Below, piece by piece: positions 1 through 8,999 of a stretch of DNA of 64,000 nucleotides (positions are counted from its first letter, which is position 1; each line of letters begins with the position of its first letter). A program made the position numbers and the translations under genes. A model generated the notes under the pieces. That model did no database searches. It was not told the DNA's origin and saw only the letters and a list, made by a program, of their open reading frames with translations. The DNA comes from Sphingomonas sp. J315 (GTDB taxonomy: Bacteria > Pseudomonadota > Alphaproteobacteria > Sphingomonadales > Sphingomonadaceae). Where the stretch lies: positions 2,046,001-2,110,000 of the forward strand of contig NZ_CP088296.1 in the NCBI RefSeq assembly GCF_024666595.1. Reading direction: 5' to 3'.

Positions 1-147
1 GGCATCGTCGATCCAGCAGAGAAACTCGTTGCGACCGAGCGGCGTCAGGCCTTCCCATTGCGCGAGCAGACCAGCGTCTTTGCGCAGCGCCGCCGCGACA
101 TCGCTCGACACGTGGTGCACGGTGCCGGGGGCGATGGGATCGGCCAC
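1..147 (-). CDS. YdeI/OmpD-associated family protein, partial (5' end only)
   Basis: Only the first 49 codons lie in the window; the gene runs off the left edge. It opens with GTG five bases after the glmM stop, so the two are probably co-transcribed. The visible peptide ends in a segment with the signature LTPLGRNEFLCWIDDA, which is characteristic of the YdeI/OmpD-associated (bacteriocin-protection-like) family, where it precedes a K/R-rich tail. The biochemical function of that family is not established. The start is uncertain because no ATG is available near the junction. Confidence 0.6.
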   Translation of the reverse strand, partial: MADPIAPGTVHHVSSDVAAALRKDAGLLAQWEGLTPLGRNEFLCWIDDA

Positions 148-152
148 CGCGA

Positions 153-1493
153 TCAGGCTGCCGCCGCGCGTACCGCGTCGCAGATACGATCGACCACTGC
201 GGTGACCTGCGCCATGTCCTCGCCCTCCGCCATCACGCGGATTACCGGTTCGGTGCCCGACGGGCGGATGACGAGGCGGCCGGTGCCCTGCAATTCGGCC
301 TCGGCGGCGGCGATCACATCCTGGACCGAACCATGCTCCAGCGGCTTGCCCCCGGCGAAGCGGACATTCTTGAGCAACTGCGGCAGCGGGTCGAAGCGGT
401 GGAGCACCTCGCTCGCGGGTGCACCCGCGCGGACGATTTCGGCGAGCACCTGAAGCGCGGCGATCAGGCCGTCGCCGGTGGTGGCATAGTCGGACAGGAT
501 GATGTGGCCCGACTGCTCGCCGCCGACATTATAGCCCGAGGCGCGCATCTTTTCGAGGACATGGCGGTCGCCGACCTTGGTGCGAACGAGGCCGAGCCCC
601 TGCGCAGCGAGATGGCGTTCGAGGCCGAGGTTCGACATGACCGTGGCGACCAGGCCGCCGCCGGCGAGCCGCCCCTGTCGCGCCCATCCGCCCGCGATCG
701 CCGCCATCAGCTGGTCGCCATCGACCACCTCGCCATGTTCGTCCGCGACGATCAGCCGGTCGGCGTCGCCGTCGAGTGCGATGCCGATATGCGCGCCGGA
801 TGCGACCACGGTCTCGCACAAGGTGAGCGGAGCGGTGGAGCCGACCTGGTCATTGATGTTCTTGCCATTGGGCGACACGCCGATCGCGACGACTTCGGCG
901 CCGAGCTCCCACAAAGCCGAGGGCGCAACCTGATAGGCGGCTCCATTGGCGCAATCGACCACGATCTTGAGGCCGTCGAGGCTGAGTTCGGCGGGGAAGG
1001 TTGCCTTGGCAAAGTGGATGTAGCGGCCCTTCACATCGTCGACGCGGCGGACGCGGCCAATTTCGGACGAGGGGGCAAGGTCCACCTCCGCGTCGATCAG
1101 CGCTTCGATCGCGGCCTCGTCCTCGTCTGACAGCTTGTAGCCATCCGGACCGAACAGCTTGATGCCGTTGTCCGCATAGGGATTGTGGCTGGCGGAGATC
1201 ATCACGCCAAGGTCCGCGCGCATCGAATGGGTGAGCATCGCGACAGCCGGGGTCGGCATCGGGCCGACGAGCGTCACGTCCATGCCGACGCTGGCGAACC
1301 CGGCGACCAGCGCGTTTTCGATCATATAGCCCGAGAGGCGGGTGTCCTTGCCGATCACCACGCGGTGGCGGTGATCGCCGCGCACGAAATGCTTGCCGGC
1401 CGCCATGCCGACCTTCATCGCCATCGCTGCGGTCATGTGGCCCGCATTGGTCTTGCCGCGGATTCCATCGGTGCCGAAATATTTTCTTGCCAT
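153..1493 (-). CDS. glmM: phosphoglucosamine mutase GlmM
   Basis: GlmM interconverts glucosamine-6-phosphate and glucosamine-1-phosphate in the cytoplasm, on the route to UDP-GlcNAc for peptidoglycan and lipid A. The protein begins [13 protein letters not shown], has the phosphoserine loop SASHNP near residue 102 (the catalytic serine), the metal-binding DGDADR near 241 and the C-terminal phosphate-binding RPSGTEP. About 446 residues is normal for the family. An ATG two codons upstream (base 1499) is also possible; the internal one at 1493 sits at a better distance from the weak purine-rich stretch. It is divergent from the symporter gene and is followed by a YdeI-family gene. Confidence 0.96.
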   Translation of the reverse strand: MARKYFGTDGIRGKTNAGHMTAAMAMKVGMAAGKHFVRGDHRHRVVIGKDTRLSGYMIENALVAGFASVGMDVTLVGPMPTPAVAMLTHSMRADLGVMISASHNPYADNGIKLFGPDGYKLSDEDEAAIEALIDAEVDLAPSSEIGRVRRVDDVKGRYIHFAKATFPAELSLDGLKIVVDCANGAAYQVAPSALWELGAEVVAIGVSPNGKNINDQVGSTAPLTLCETVVASGAHIGIALDGDADRLIVADEHGEVVDGDQLMAAIAGGWARQGRLAGGGLVATVMSNLGLERHLAAQGLGLVRTKVGDRHVLEKMRASGYNVGGEQSGHIILSDYATTGDGLIAALQVLAEIVRAGAPASEVLHRFDPLPQLLKNVRFAGGKPLEHGSVQDVIAAAEAELQGTGRLVIRPSGTEPVIRVMAEGEDMAQVTAVVDRICDAVRAAAA

Positions 1494-1565
1494 ATTCATC
1501 CGCTTTGCGACGTTGCATCACTCTCTTCGGCGCGGTCATAGCGCCGCTTTTTCTCAAGGGCGAGC

Positions 1566-2870
1566 ATGTCGCAAGCAACCCGTATCTTTGTTGCCCTCAT
1601 CCTGGCGCTGGTCATCGGCGTCACGGCCGCGGCGCTGGCCCCCGAACGCGCGCTGATCGCCGCCGACTGGGTCCAGCCAATCGGGACGATGTGGCTCCAC
1701 GCGCTGCAGATGACGATCGTGCCGCTGGTGGTGTCGCTGCTGATCACCGGCATCGCCGCGACTGCCGAAGCCGCGCGGGCGAGCACGCTGGCGACACGGG
1801 CGTTCATCACCTTCATCATCCTGTTGTGGATCAGCTCGGCCTTGGGCGGGGCGCTGACCCTGGGCCTGTTGTCGGCATTTCCGCTGGGCGCGGATCTCGC
1901 CAATGCGCTGCGCGAGGCATTGGGCAGCGCGCCGCCGACCGGAGAGGTGCCGCCCTTCTCCGCCTTCCTCGTCGCCTTGGTGCCGTCCAACCCGATCGCG
2001 TCGGCGGTCAACGACGCGTTCCTGCCGATGATCCTGTTCACCACCGTCTTCGCCTTCGCGATCACGCGGTTGCCGGTGGAGGAGCGCGCGCGGCTGACCG
2101 GGTTCTTCCAGGCGCTGGGCAATGCGATGCTGGTCGTGATCAACTGGGTGTTGTGGCTGGGGCCGATCGGGGTCGGCGCGCTCGCCTATGTCGTCGGGGC
2201 GCGGGCGGGGACGTCGGCGTTCGGGGCGCTGCTCCATTATGTCGCGATCGTGAGCGCGGTGGGGATCGTGCTGTGGCTGCTCGCGGTGCCGTTCGCCTGG
2301 GGCGTGGCGAAGGTGTCGCCGGGGCGGTTCGTGCGCGCGATCCTGCCGAGCCAGGTGGTGGCGGCATCGACCCAGAGCTCGCTCGCCAGCCTGCCCGCGA
2401 TGCTGCGCTCGACCGAATCGCTCGGCGTGCCGGTGGCGCGGGCGGGCGTGGTGCTGCCGCTGGCGGTGGCGCTGTTCCGCTGGACCGGGCCGGCGATGAA
2501 CTTTGCCGTCGCCATCTATGTCGCGCACTGGTTCGGGATGGAGCTGACCGCGGGACAGATCGCCGCGGGCTGGGCGGCGGCGGCGATCACCACGATGGGC
2601 GCGGTGGGGCTGCCCGGGACGATCAGCTTCGTCTCGTCGATCGCGCCGATCGCCATCGCGATGGGCGTGCCGATCGCGCCCCTGGGGCTGCTGGTCGCGG
2701 TCGAGACGATTCCGGACATCTTCCGCACGTTGGGCAATGTCGCGATGGACGTGGGCGCGACGCGGGCGATTGCGGGCGAGGGCGAGGCCGACAGCGAGGC
2801 GGATGCGTTGCTGCGCGAGGGGGGTAAGGCTTGCTCAAATGGTTTATGCGCATATATGATGCGCATATGA
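1566..2870 (+). CDS. dicarboxylate/amino acid:cation symporter (DAACS family)
   Basis: A 434-residue polytopic inner-membrane protein of the GltP/DctA superfamily, expected to import acidic amino acids or C4-dicarboxylates with H+ or Na+. Visible hallmarks are the strongly hydrophobic N-terminal helices, a TQSS/SSLAS-type serine-rich hairpin near residue 265, and a hydrophobic segment with the motif GAVGLPGT near 345 corresponding to the second re-entrant loop. The substrate cannot be told from sequence. The last ~16 residues (GGKACSNGLCAYMMRI) are encoded by DNA that also contains the likely ccdAB operator, and the stop codon overlaps the ccdA start, so the C-terminus may have been extended by insertion of the toxin-antitoxin module. 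Confidence 0.88.
   Translation: MSQATRIFVALILALVIGVTAAALAPERALIAADWVQPIGTMWLHALQMTIVPLVVSLLITGIAATAEAARASTLATRAFITFIILLWISSALGGALTLGLLSAFPLGADLANALREALGSAPPTGEVPPFSAFLVALVPSNPIASAVNDAFLPMILFTTVFAFAITRLPVEERARLTGFFQALGNAMLVVINWVLWLGPIGVGALAYVVGARAGTSAFGALLHYVAIVSAVGIVLWLLAVPFAWGVAKVSPGRFVRAILPSQVVAASTQSSLASLPAMLRSTESLGVPVARAGVVLPLAVALFRWTGPAMNFAVAIYVAHWFGMELTAGQIAAGWAAAAITTMGAVGLPGTISFVSSIAPIAIAMGVPIAPLGLLVAVETIPDIFRTLGNVAMDVGATRAIAGEGEADSEADALLREGGKACSNGLCAYMMRI
2845..2866 (+). promoter_or_regulatory. double palindrome, candidate CcdA operator
   Basis: Two copies of the self-complementary octamer ATGCGCAT lie at 2846-2853 and 2859-2866, 13 bases apart centre to centre, immediately before the ccdA start; the first extends to a perfect decamer (2845-2854). 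CcdA proteins autorepress by binding palindromes at their own promoter, so this is a plausible operator. It lies inside the 3' end of the symporter gene and leaves no obvious Shine-Dalgarno site for ccdA. This is an inference from position and symmetry. Confidence 0.45.
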
Positions 2871-3103
2871 CTCGACAGGCTGTCCGCCGTAGGGCGACCA
2901 ACATCTCACTCGACACCGATCTGCTCGAAGTCGCGCGCGCGTTGGATATTAACGTATCGCGGGCGTGCGAGCGCGGGCTGACGGAACAGATCGCGGAAAC
3001 CCGCGCGCAGCGCTGGCTGGCCGAGAATGCGGAGGCGATTGCGGCGTCGAACCGGCATGTCGAGACGCATGGCCTGCCGCTGGCGCGTTATCGCCAGTTC
3101 TGA
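2867..3103 (+). CDS. ccdA: CcdA family antitoxin
   Basis: A 78-residue antitoxin expected to bind DNA through an N-terminal ribbon-helix-helix domain (RRATNISLDTDLLEVARAL, residues 9-27) and to neutralise CcdB with a disordered C-terminal tail (WLAENAEAIAASN followed by LPLARYRQF). The ATG at 2867 overlaps the stop of the symporter, and the stop overlaps the ccdB start (TGATG), the usual coupled antitoxin-toxin order. In-frame upstream starts exist at 2846 (ATG) and 2831 (TTG), but they would add residues that CcdA proteins lack. Chromosomal ccdAB pairs are common in proteobacteria. Confidence 0.88.
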   Translation: MTRQAVRRRATNISLDTDLLEVARALDINVSRACERGLTEQIAETRAQRWLAENAEAIAASNRHVETHGLPLARYRQF

Positions 3104-3402
3104 TGGCGCGCTACGACGTGTGTGTCGGCCCGGAGGCGGGAACCTATCTGCTTGATTGCCAGACCGACCTGTTGTCGGGACTGAACACGCGGCTGGTTGT
3201 GCCTCTGCTGCCGCTCGCTGCTGCGCCCCGACCGGCGGCGCGGCTCAACCCGGTGTTCGAGATTGCGGGGGTGCCTCATGTGATGGCGACACAGTTCATG
3301 GCAGCGGTCCCGGCGTCGCTGTGCCGTGAGCGTGTCGCATCGCTACAGGATGAGGCGCTGACGATCGGCAACGCGATCGACATGCTGCTGTCTGGGTTCT
3401 GA
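3103..3402 (+). CDS. ccdB: CcdB family toxin
   Basis: A 99-residue protein of the CcdB/MazF fold, the partner of the preceding antitoxin. F-plasmid CcdB poisons DNA gyrase by trapping its DNA-cleavage complex. Family features are the N-terminal ARYDVCVGP strand, LLDCQTDLLSGLNTRLVVPLLP (central part seen at residues 16-37) and the C-terminal helix NAIDMLLSGF. In F CcdB the last three residues Trp-Gly-Ile contact gyrase and are needed for killing; here the corresponding residues are Ser-Gly-Phe. The fold and antitoxin binding should be kept, but gyrase poisoning is in doubt. Confidence 0.85.
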   Translation: MARYDVCVGPEAGTYLLDCQTDLLSGLNTRLVVPLLPLAAAPRPAARLNPVFEIAGVPHVMATQFMAAVPASLCRERVASLQDEALTIGNAIDMLLSGF

Positions 3403-3407
3403 ATTGC

Positions 3408-3423
3408 TCCCGCTTGCGCGGGA
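3408..3423. terminator. short hairpin between convergent ccdB and gor
   Basis: Inverted arms TCCCGC and GCGGGA separated by four bases lie just after the ccdB stop and just before the gor stop. The position between convergent genes suggests a bidirectional terminator, although the flanking T-runs are poor. Confidence 0.35.
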
Positions 3424-3431
3424 AGGCCATA

Positions 3432-4778
3432 TCACTTCATCAACACCAGTTCTTCCGCCATGCTCGGATGCAGCGCGACGGTCTGGTCGAAATCGTCCTT
3501 CGTGAGGCCCGCCTTCACTGCCACTGCCGCCGCCTGAAGGATTTCGGGGGCGTCGGGGCCGATCATGTGGAGCCCGAGGACTTTGCCTGACGTCGGCTCG
3601 CAGATCATCTTGTACAGCGCGCGTTCGTTGCGGTTGGCGAGGACGTTCTTCATCGCGCGGAAGTCCGAGGTGTAGACCTTCACCGCGCCGAATTTCTGCT
3701 TCGCCTGGCTCTCGGTCATGCCGACCCCCGCGATTGGCGGGTGGCTGAACACGGCAGCGGGGATGCAGTTGTAGTCGACGGTCGTCGGCTTGTTGCCGAA
3801 GATGGTGTCGGCGAACGCCTGCCCCTCACGGATCGCGATGGGGGTGAGCTGGACGCGGTTGGTGACGTCGCCGACCGCGTAGATCGACTCGACGCTCGAC
3901 TTGTTGTCCGCATCGACCACGACCGCCCCCTTGGCGTCGAGCTCGACCCCGGCTTCGGCCAGGCCCAGATCATCGGTGTTGGGGACGCGGCCGGTGGCGA
4001 AGAGGACGCAGTCGACCTCCATATCCTCATGGTTGGTCATGCTGACCTTGAGCGAGCCATCAGCCTGCTTCTCGATCCCCTTGAACTCGGCGTGGAAACG
4101 GAAATCGATACCCTTGGTCATCGAAATCTGGAGCAGCCGGTCGCGGATCTGCTCGTCATAGCCGCGCAGGATGACGTCGGAGCGGTTGATCAGCGTCACC
4201 TTGCTGCCGAATTCGTTGAAGATGCCGGCGAACTCATTGGCGATGTACCCGGCGCCCGCGATCAGCACGCGCTTGGGCAGCGCGTCGAGGTGGAACACCT
4301 CGTTCGAGGTGATGCCATGTTCGTGGCCGGGGCAGGAGGGGACCAGCGGGCGCGCGCCGACCGCGATCAGGATCTTGCCGGCGGTGACTTTCCGCCCGCT
4401 CGCCAGCGTGACCTCGTTCGGGCCGGAGACGGTGGCGCGTTCGTGGACGATCTCCACGCCGTGGCTGTCGAGCGTGTTGGTATAGGCGCCATTGAGCCGG
4501 TCGACCTCCGACAGGACATTGTCGCGCAGCACCGCCCAGTCGAAATCGCAATCGGGGACGTTCCAGCCAAAGCGGCGCGCGTCCTTCAGATCCTCGGCGA
4601 AATGCGCGCCATAGACGAGCAGCTTCTTGGGCACGCAGCCGCGGATGACGCAGGTGCCGCCGACGCGATATTCCTCGGCAATCGCGACCTTCGCGCCGTG
4701 CGCGGCTGCGACGCGCGAGGCGCGGACGCCGCCCGAGCCTGCGCCGATGACGAAGAGGTCGTAGTCGTAATCGGCCAT
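3432..4778 (-). CDS. gor: glutathione-disulfide reductase
   Basis: A cytoplasmic FAD flavoenzyme that reduces oxidised glutathione with NADPH. The N-terminus has the FAD-binding GAGSGGVRASR fingerprint near residue 11 and the redox disulfide GGTCVIRGCVPKK near 40. A second Rossmann motif (GAGYIANEFAG) lies near residue 175, followed by the FAD-binding DLGLAEAGV/AVGDV region, and the C-terminus carries the HPSMAEE motif with the catalytic His-Glu pair. The length of 448 residues is typical. The start at 4778 is preceded by CAGGAG; the longer upstream frame lacks flavoenzyme sequence. It converges with ccdB. Confidence 0.95.
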   Translation of the reverse strand: MADYDYDLFVIGAGSGGVRASRVAAAHGAKVAIAEEYRVGGTCVIRGCVPKKLLVYGAHFAEDLKDARRFGWNVPDCDFDWAVLRDNVLSEVDRLNGAYTNTLDSHGVEIVHERATVSGPNEVTLASGRKVTAGKILIAVGARPLVPSCPGHEHGITSNEVFHLDALPKRVLIAGAGYIANEFAGIFNEFGSKVTLINRSDVILRGYDEQIRDRLLQISMTKGIDFRFHAEFKGIEKQADGSLKVSMTNHEDMEVDCVLFATGRVPNTDDLGLAEAGVELDAKGAVVVDADNKSSVESIYAVGDVTNRVQLTPIAIREGQAFADTIFGNKPTTVDYNCIPAAVFSHPPIAGVGMTESQAKQKFGAVKVYTSDFRAMKNVLANRNERALYKMICEPTSGKVLGLHMIGPDAPEILQAAAVAVKAGLTKDDFDQTVALHPSMAEELVLMK

Positions 4779-4885
4779 TTGGGGCTCCTGTTGGGTCGTC
4801 GGAGCGGGAGATAGGGGGCTGGGGTGGGATTGCCAACGCGAGTGGTGCAATTGCGGAGGTGCCATCGGCGTGCCATTCCCTGGCG

Positions 4886-5323
4886 ATGAACTGCACCCTG
4901 ACCTTTGAGTATGAGTTCAGCCGCGACGACGACGATTTCGGGTGGCTCCTCGCGCGCTTGCAAACGCCCGATTTCAGCGGGCGCAACGGGATGTGGGTAC
5001 AGTGGCAGGACCTGACGGAGTTTGCCGCGTCGTTGTCGCGATACCCGTTTGATGCCGCGAACCCAGCCGCCTGCGAATGGGGCTTTGGTGACGAGGCGAA
5101 GTTTACGCCGGTCACGAAACTCAGTCTCAGTGCCGCTGGGGTGAGGGGCGGTTTGATCGCCGATGTATTTCTCGCCAACTATTACGAGCCGGCCAATTTC
5201 GCTCAAAGCAGGTTCCAGACCGACTATCCCTCGGTCACCGAGTTCCAGCGCCAGCTTGAGAGGATGATGCGCCGAGAGGGTTCGGACGCGACGCTGATTG
5301 GGTCCAAGTTAGACCATAGTTAG
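4886..5323 (+). CDS. conserved hypothetical protein, possibly immunity-like
   Basis: A 145-residue acidic, aromatic-rich soluble protein without signal peptide or membrane segment. The N-terminal part (LTFEYEFSRDDDDFGWLLAR) and its tryptophan pattern recall small WapI/SMI-type immunity proteins, but the similarity is only an impression. No toxin gene is visible next to it. The ATG at 4886 was chosen over one at 4859 because the latter would add a short tail overlapping the gor leader. It is followed by a long palindromic repeat. Function unknown. Confidence 0.5.
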   Translation: MNCTLTFEYEFSRDDDDFGWLLARLQTPDFSGRNGMWVQWQDLTEFAASLSRYPFDAANPAACEWGFGDEAKFTPVTKLSLSAAGVRGGLIADVFLANYYEPANFAQSRFQTDYPSVTEFQRQLERMMRREGSDATLIGSKLDHS

Positions 5324-5332
5324 TCACCCCGG

Positions 5333-5428
5333 ACTTATTCCGGGGTCAACGGTGCCGCGCTTCCAGCGCTTGAACCTCTTGCTTCGCGCCCCGCCTCCCG
5401 GTGGACCCCGGCACAAGGCCGGGGTGAC
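5333..5428. repeat. palindromic repeat family A, copy 1
   Basis: A 96-bp element bounded by GTCACCCCGG and its complement, each end itself a hairpin (around ATTCCGGGGT and CCCCGGCACAAGGCCGGGG). A second copy lies at 59418-59523 with the same borders and a similar centre. The layout, two inward hairpins joined by a linker, resembles a bipartite REP/BIME element. Confidence 0.75.
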
Positions 5429-5441
5429 GATGGGGTGGGGG

Positions 5442-5741
5442 TCACCGTTTGCGGACGAATTCGGCGTGGAGGACGAGGCCCTTGATCCCGTCGAACTTGC
5501 AGTCGATCTCCTGCGGGTCGCCGGTGAGGCGGATCGATTTGATGAGGGTGCCGCGCTTGAGGGTCTGCCCCGCGCCCTTGACCGTCAGGTCCTTGATCAG
5601 CGTCACCTGATCGCCATCGGCCAGCAAATTGCCGACCGAGTCGCGGACTTCGACCACGTCCTCCGCCGGAGCCGCGGTCACCTGCGAGGCGGGGACCCAT
5701 TCGCCGCTGGCCTCGTCATAGACATAGTCTTCGTCGGACAT
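5442..5741 (-). CDS. PhnA/YjdM domain protein, short form
   Basis: A 99-residue protein containing the C-terminal PhnA (YjdM) beta-rich domain: VRDSVGNLLADGDQV at about residues 32-46, then KDLTVKGAGQTLKRGT and IDCKFDGIKGLVLHAEFVRK to the end. Full-length PhnA proteins carry an N-terminal zinc ribbon, which is absent here; the first 30 residues are acidic and unlike it. Despite the name, YjdM-type proteins are not proven to act on phosphonates, and no phn genes are near. The start overlaps the pgi stop by one base (TGATG), so the gene is translationally coupled to pgi. Confidence 0.8.
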   Translation of the reverse strand: MSDEDYVYDEASGEWVPASQVTAAPAEDVVEVRDSVGNLLADGDQVTLIKDLTVKGAGQTLKRGTLIKSIRLTGDPQEIDCKFDGIKGLVLHAEFVRKR

Positions 5742-7235
5742 CAGCCGAACGCCCGCCGGATCAGGTCGTCGGTCGACGGGTCGAATTCCTGTCCGCCGCG
5801 CTCGGCCGCCTTGGCCATTTCCTTGCCCAGCTCGACGCCGAACTGGTCGAAGGGGTTGATGCCGAGCAGCGCCGCGCTGACGAAGGTGCGGTGTTCGTAG
5901 AAGGCGATCAGCGCGCCGAGCGTGCGCGGGTCGAGTTCGTCGAGCAGGAGCGTCATCGACGGGCGGTCGCCGGCATAGGCGCGGGCGGGGTCGTCATTGG
6001 CGCGGCCGGCCATCAGCGCGGCACCCTGTGCGAAGCAGTTGAGCAGCAGGGCGCGGTGGTGATCCTCGGCCAGCGTGTCGCCGCCCTCGATCACCGCCAG
6101 GAATTCGAGCGGGATGAGGTGCGTGCCCTGGTGCAGCAGCTGGAACACCGCGTGCTGCGCATCGGTGCCGACGCCGCCCCAGGTGACCGGCGCGGTGGCG
6201 CGGCCGACGGGCTGGCCGTCGGCGGTGACCGACTTGCCGTTCGATTCCATCTCGAGCTGTTGCAGATAGCTGGGGAGCAGGCGCAGCCGCTCGTCATAGG
6301 CGAACACGCCGCGCGTCTCGCAGCCGCGATCTCTGGGTGTAATAAAGGTCGGCAAAGGCGGCGAGGACCGGCGCGTTGCTGCGCAGATCGGTCAGGCGGA
6401 AATGGCGGTCCATCTCCGCCGCGCCGTCGAGCAGTTCCTCGAACGCGTCCCAGCCCAATGCGATCGCGGCGGGGAAGCCGATCGACGACCAGAGCGAATA
6501 GCGCCCGCCCACGCTCTCGGCGAAGGGCAGGATGCGGGTTTCGTCGACGCCCCATTCGACCGCCTTGTCCGGGGCGGCGGTGAGCGCGATGACGCGGCCA
6601 TAGGGATCCTCGACCCCATGTTCGCGCATCCAGTCGAGCGCGCTGGTGGCGTTGAGCAGGGTTTCGGTGGTCGTGAAGGTCTTCGACGCGACCGCGATCA
6701 GCGTGGCGTGGGGGTCGAAGGCGTCGATCGCCTCCTCGAGCGCGCAGCCGTCGATATTGGAGACGATGGCGACGTCGTAGCGGTCCATGTCGCGGCCGAG
6801 CGCGTCGATCAGCAGCTCCGGCCCCAGCGCAGAGCCGCCGATGCCGATGTGCAGGATGTGGCGGACGGGGCCAAGCGCCTCAGCCTCGATCGCGTCGATC
6901 AGGCCGCGCATGCGGGCATGATAGGCGGCAGCGCGGGCAACGCTGTCCTCAGCGCCCTCGCCGCGTTCGGCGGTGTGCTCGGCGGCGCGGCCTTCGGTGG
7001 TGTTGACCGCTTCGCCCGCGAACAGCGCCTCACGCTTGCCGGCAAGGTCGGTCGCCTTGGCGAGCGCGGCGAAGGCGTCGAGGGCGGCGGCGTCGAGATG
7101 CGTCTTGGAAAAGTCGAAATGGATGCCCGCGACATCGGTGCTGAGCGATGCGAGGCGGTTCGCGTCGGCGGCGAACAGGTCCTTGAGCGGGGTGCGCGGC
7201 AGCGATTCGATCGCGCTCCAGTCGGGGGTCGCCAT
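5741..7235 (-). pseudogene. pgi: glucose-6-phosphate isomerase, one frameshift
   Basis: Pgi interconverts glucose-6-phosphate and fructose-6-phosphate. The first frame (from 7235) carries the sugar-phosphate loops HIGIGGSALGPELL and VASKTFTTTETL and reads normally to FADLYYTQ. The sequence then continues in the next frame with RGCETRGVFAYDERL, MESNGKSV and QLLHQGTHLIP to a normal C-terminus at 5741. One extra base near 6329-6334 explains the break, since CAG-GAT-CGC would restore a continuous family-like protein of about 497 residues. No other damage is visible, so a sequencing error or very recent mutation is likely. The stop overlaps the PhnA-like gene. Confidence 0.9.
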
Positions 7236-7331
7236 GTGCCTGTCTCCTTTTGGGTCGCGGGGCGTGTAGCGTGATGGGTGGGGGAGTGAAAGCGGGGGAG
7301 TTTTGTTTTGGGGCTTCGGCTGCGCCGAAGC

Positions 7332-7419
7332 GCGGCACCGGCCGGTTCCTCCACCCGGCCACCCATTTCAGAATATCCTGCCGATGGGTGGCCGGGTGGG
7401 GGGAGCGGGCCGGTGCCGC
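7332..7419. repeat. palindromic repeat family B, copy 1
   Basis: An 88-bp near-perfect inverted repeat with arms starting GCGGCACCGGCC, continuing through CCACCCGGCCACCCA, and a central AGAATATCCT-containing loop. Copies 2 and 3 lie at 30413-30493 and 40814-40896. It sits between the divergent pgi and lepB genes. Confidence 0.85.
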
Positions 7420-7472
7420 AAACCAAACAAAGGTGCCTTGACGATGCCACACACCCAATTCACAGCAGCACC

Positions 7473-8315
7473 ATGGACGATACCGCCCCGGCCCAGCCCG
7501 CCGCCGCCACCGAAACCCTGAAGCCGCGCTCCGAGCTTCGCGACACGATCAGCTTCCTCGTGAAGCTGGTGATCCTGGTGTTCATCGTGCGCAGTTTTGT
7601 CTTCGCGCCGTTCAGCATCCCGTCGGGGTCGATGCTGCCGCGCCTGCTGGTCGGCGACTATCTGTTCATCACCAAATGGAATTACGGCTATTCGAAGCAT
7701 TCGCTGCCGTGGAGCATGCCGCTGATCCCCGGGCGCGTGTTCGCCAAGGATCCGGCGCGCGGCGACGTGGTGGTGTTCAAGGCGCCGCCGGACGCCAAAA
7801 CCGACTGGATCAAGCGCGTGATCGGCGTTCCGGGCGACACGGTGCAGATGCGCGACGGGCAGTTGATCCTCAACGGACAGGCGATCCCCAAGCAGCGCGT
7901 GGCGGATTTCGTGCTCCCGATGACGCCCAATGCCACGTGCGACGGGACGCTCGAGGCGGCGGCGGACGGCACCGCAGTGTGCCGAATCCCGCGCTTCCGC
8001 GAGACGCTGCCGGGCGGGAAGAGCTATGACGTGCTCGACGCCGGGGAGAGCGAAGGCGACAATACCGAAATCTTCACCGTGCCTGCCGGCCATGTCTTCC
8101 TGATGGGGGACAATCGCGACAATTCGAGCGACAGCCGGTTCGAGCCGCTGATCGTGGGGGGCGAGAACAAGCGCGGTATCCGCTTTGTCCCGATGGAGAA
8201 TATCCAGGGCAAGGCGGTGGTCAGCTTCTGGTCGACCGATGGCAGCGCGAGCTGGCCACTGCCCTGGACCTGGTTCAGCGCGGCGCGGTTCGAGCGGATC
8301 GGGGAAGGCTTTTGA
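7473..8315 (+). CDS. lepB: signal peptidase I
   Basis: An inner-membrane serine protease that removes signal peptides from exported proteins. A single hydrophobic helix (about residues 24-45) is followed by the catalytic-serine motif IPSGSMLPRLLVGD (Ser near 52) and the general-base lysine region DWIKRVIGVPGD (Lys near 113). The C-terminal box is FLMGDNRDNSSDSR. The length of 280 residues is usual for alphaproteobacteria. The ATG at 7473 was chosen because the upstream frame encodes only repeat DNA. The stop overlaps the rnc start by four bases. Confidence 0.95.
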   Translation: MDDTAPAQPAAATETLKPRSELRDTISFLVKLVILVFIVRSFVFAPFSIPSGSMLPRLLVGDYLFITKWNYGYSKHSLPWSMPLIPGRVFAKDPARGDVVVFKAPPDAKTDWIKRVIGVPGDTVQMRDGQLILNGQAIPKQRVADFVLPMTPNATCDGTLEAAADGTAVCRIPRFRETLPGGKSYDVLDAGESEGDNTEIFTVPAGHVFLMGDNRDNSSDSRFEPLIVGGENKRGIRFVPMENIQGKAVVSFWSTDGSASWPLPWTWFSAARFERIGEGF

Positions 8316-8980
8316 GCGAAGACCTGCCCGGCTGGCTGGCCGGGGTGCTGGGCCATGCGCCGGACGATCTGGCGGTGTATCGGCGCGCACTGACGCATGG
8401 CAGCCAGGGCGCGGACAATTACGAGCGGCTGGAATTTCTGGGCGACCGGGTGCTCGGGCTGACGCTGGCGCAATGGCTGTATGAACGGTTTCCCGGTGAG
8501 CCCGAGGGGAAATTGTCGCGCCGCTTCAACGCGCTGGTGACCGGGGCGATGTGCGCCGAGGTCGCGCGCGAGATCGGCGTGTCGACGCATCTGCGCCTCG
8601 GCAAACAAGCGCGTGACGATGGCGCGTCGGACAGCGACAATGTGCTGGGCGACGTGATGGAGGCGCTGATCGGCGCGACCTTCCTCGACCAGGGGTTCGA
8701 CGCGGCGCGCGCGCTGGTGCGGCGATTGTGGGACAGCCGGATCGACGCGCAGGCGGCGGCACCCAAGCATCCCAAGTCGGCGTTGCAGGAATGGGCGGCG
8801 GCGAACAACCGCCGCGCACCCGATTATGTGCTGGTCGAGCGATCGGGACCGGGCCATGCGCCGCGCTTTCGGGTAAAGGCGGAGATCGCCAAGCTGGCCG
8901 AGGCCGAAGGCGCGGGGTCGAGCAAGCAGGAAGCCGAGACTGCGGCGGCGGCGGCGTTGCTGGCGAAATTGAGCGGCTGA
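8312..8980 (+). CDS. rnc: ribonuclease III
   Basis: A double-strand-specific endoribonuclease that matures rRNA and cleaves structured mRNAs. The RNase III signature [13 protein letters not shown] is near residue 32, with the second acidic site [15 protein letters not shown] near 112. A C-terminal double-stranded-RNA-binding domain occupies about residues 148-222 (PKSALQEWA ... AAAALLAKL). It starts at a TTG inside the lepB stop (TTGA), indicating translational coupling in the conserved lepB-rnc-era operon. Confidence 0.96.
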   Translation: MSEDLPGWLAGVLGHAPDDLAVYRRALTHGSQGADNYERLEFLGDRVLGLTLAQWLYERFPGEPEGKLSRRFNALVTGAMCAEVAREIGVSTHLRLGKQARDDGASDSDNVLGDVMEALIGATFLDQGFDAARALVRRLWDSRIDAQAAAPKHPKSALQEWAAANNRRAPDYVLVERSGPGHAPRFRVKAEIAKLAEAEGAGSSKQEAETAAAAALLAKLSG

Positions 8981-8999
8981 ACGCCGCGACGGAGTGATG

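Noticed and set aside
5442..5741. PhnA-like gene as a phosphonate-degradation locus
   Set aside because: No C-P lyase or phosphonate transporter gene is near, and the zinc ribbon of full-length PhnA is missing.
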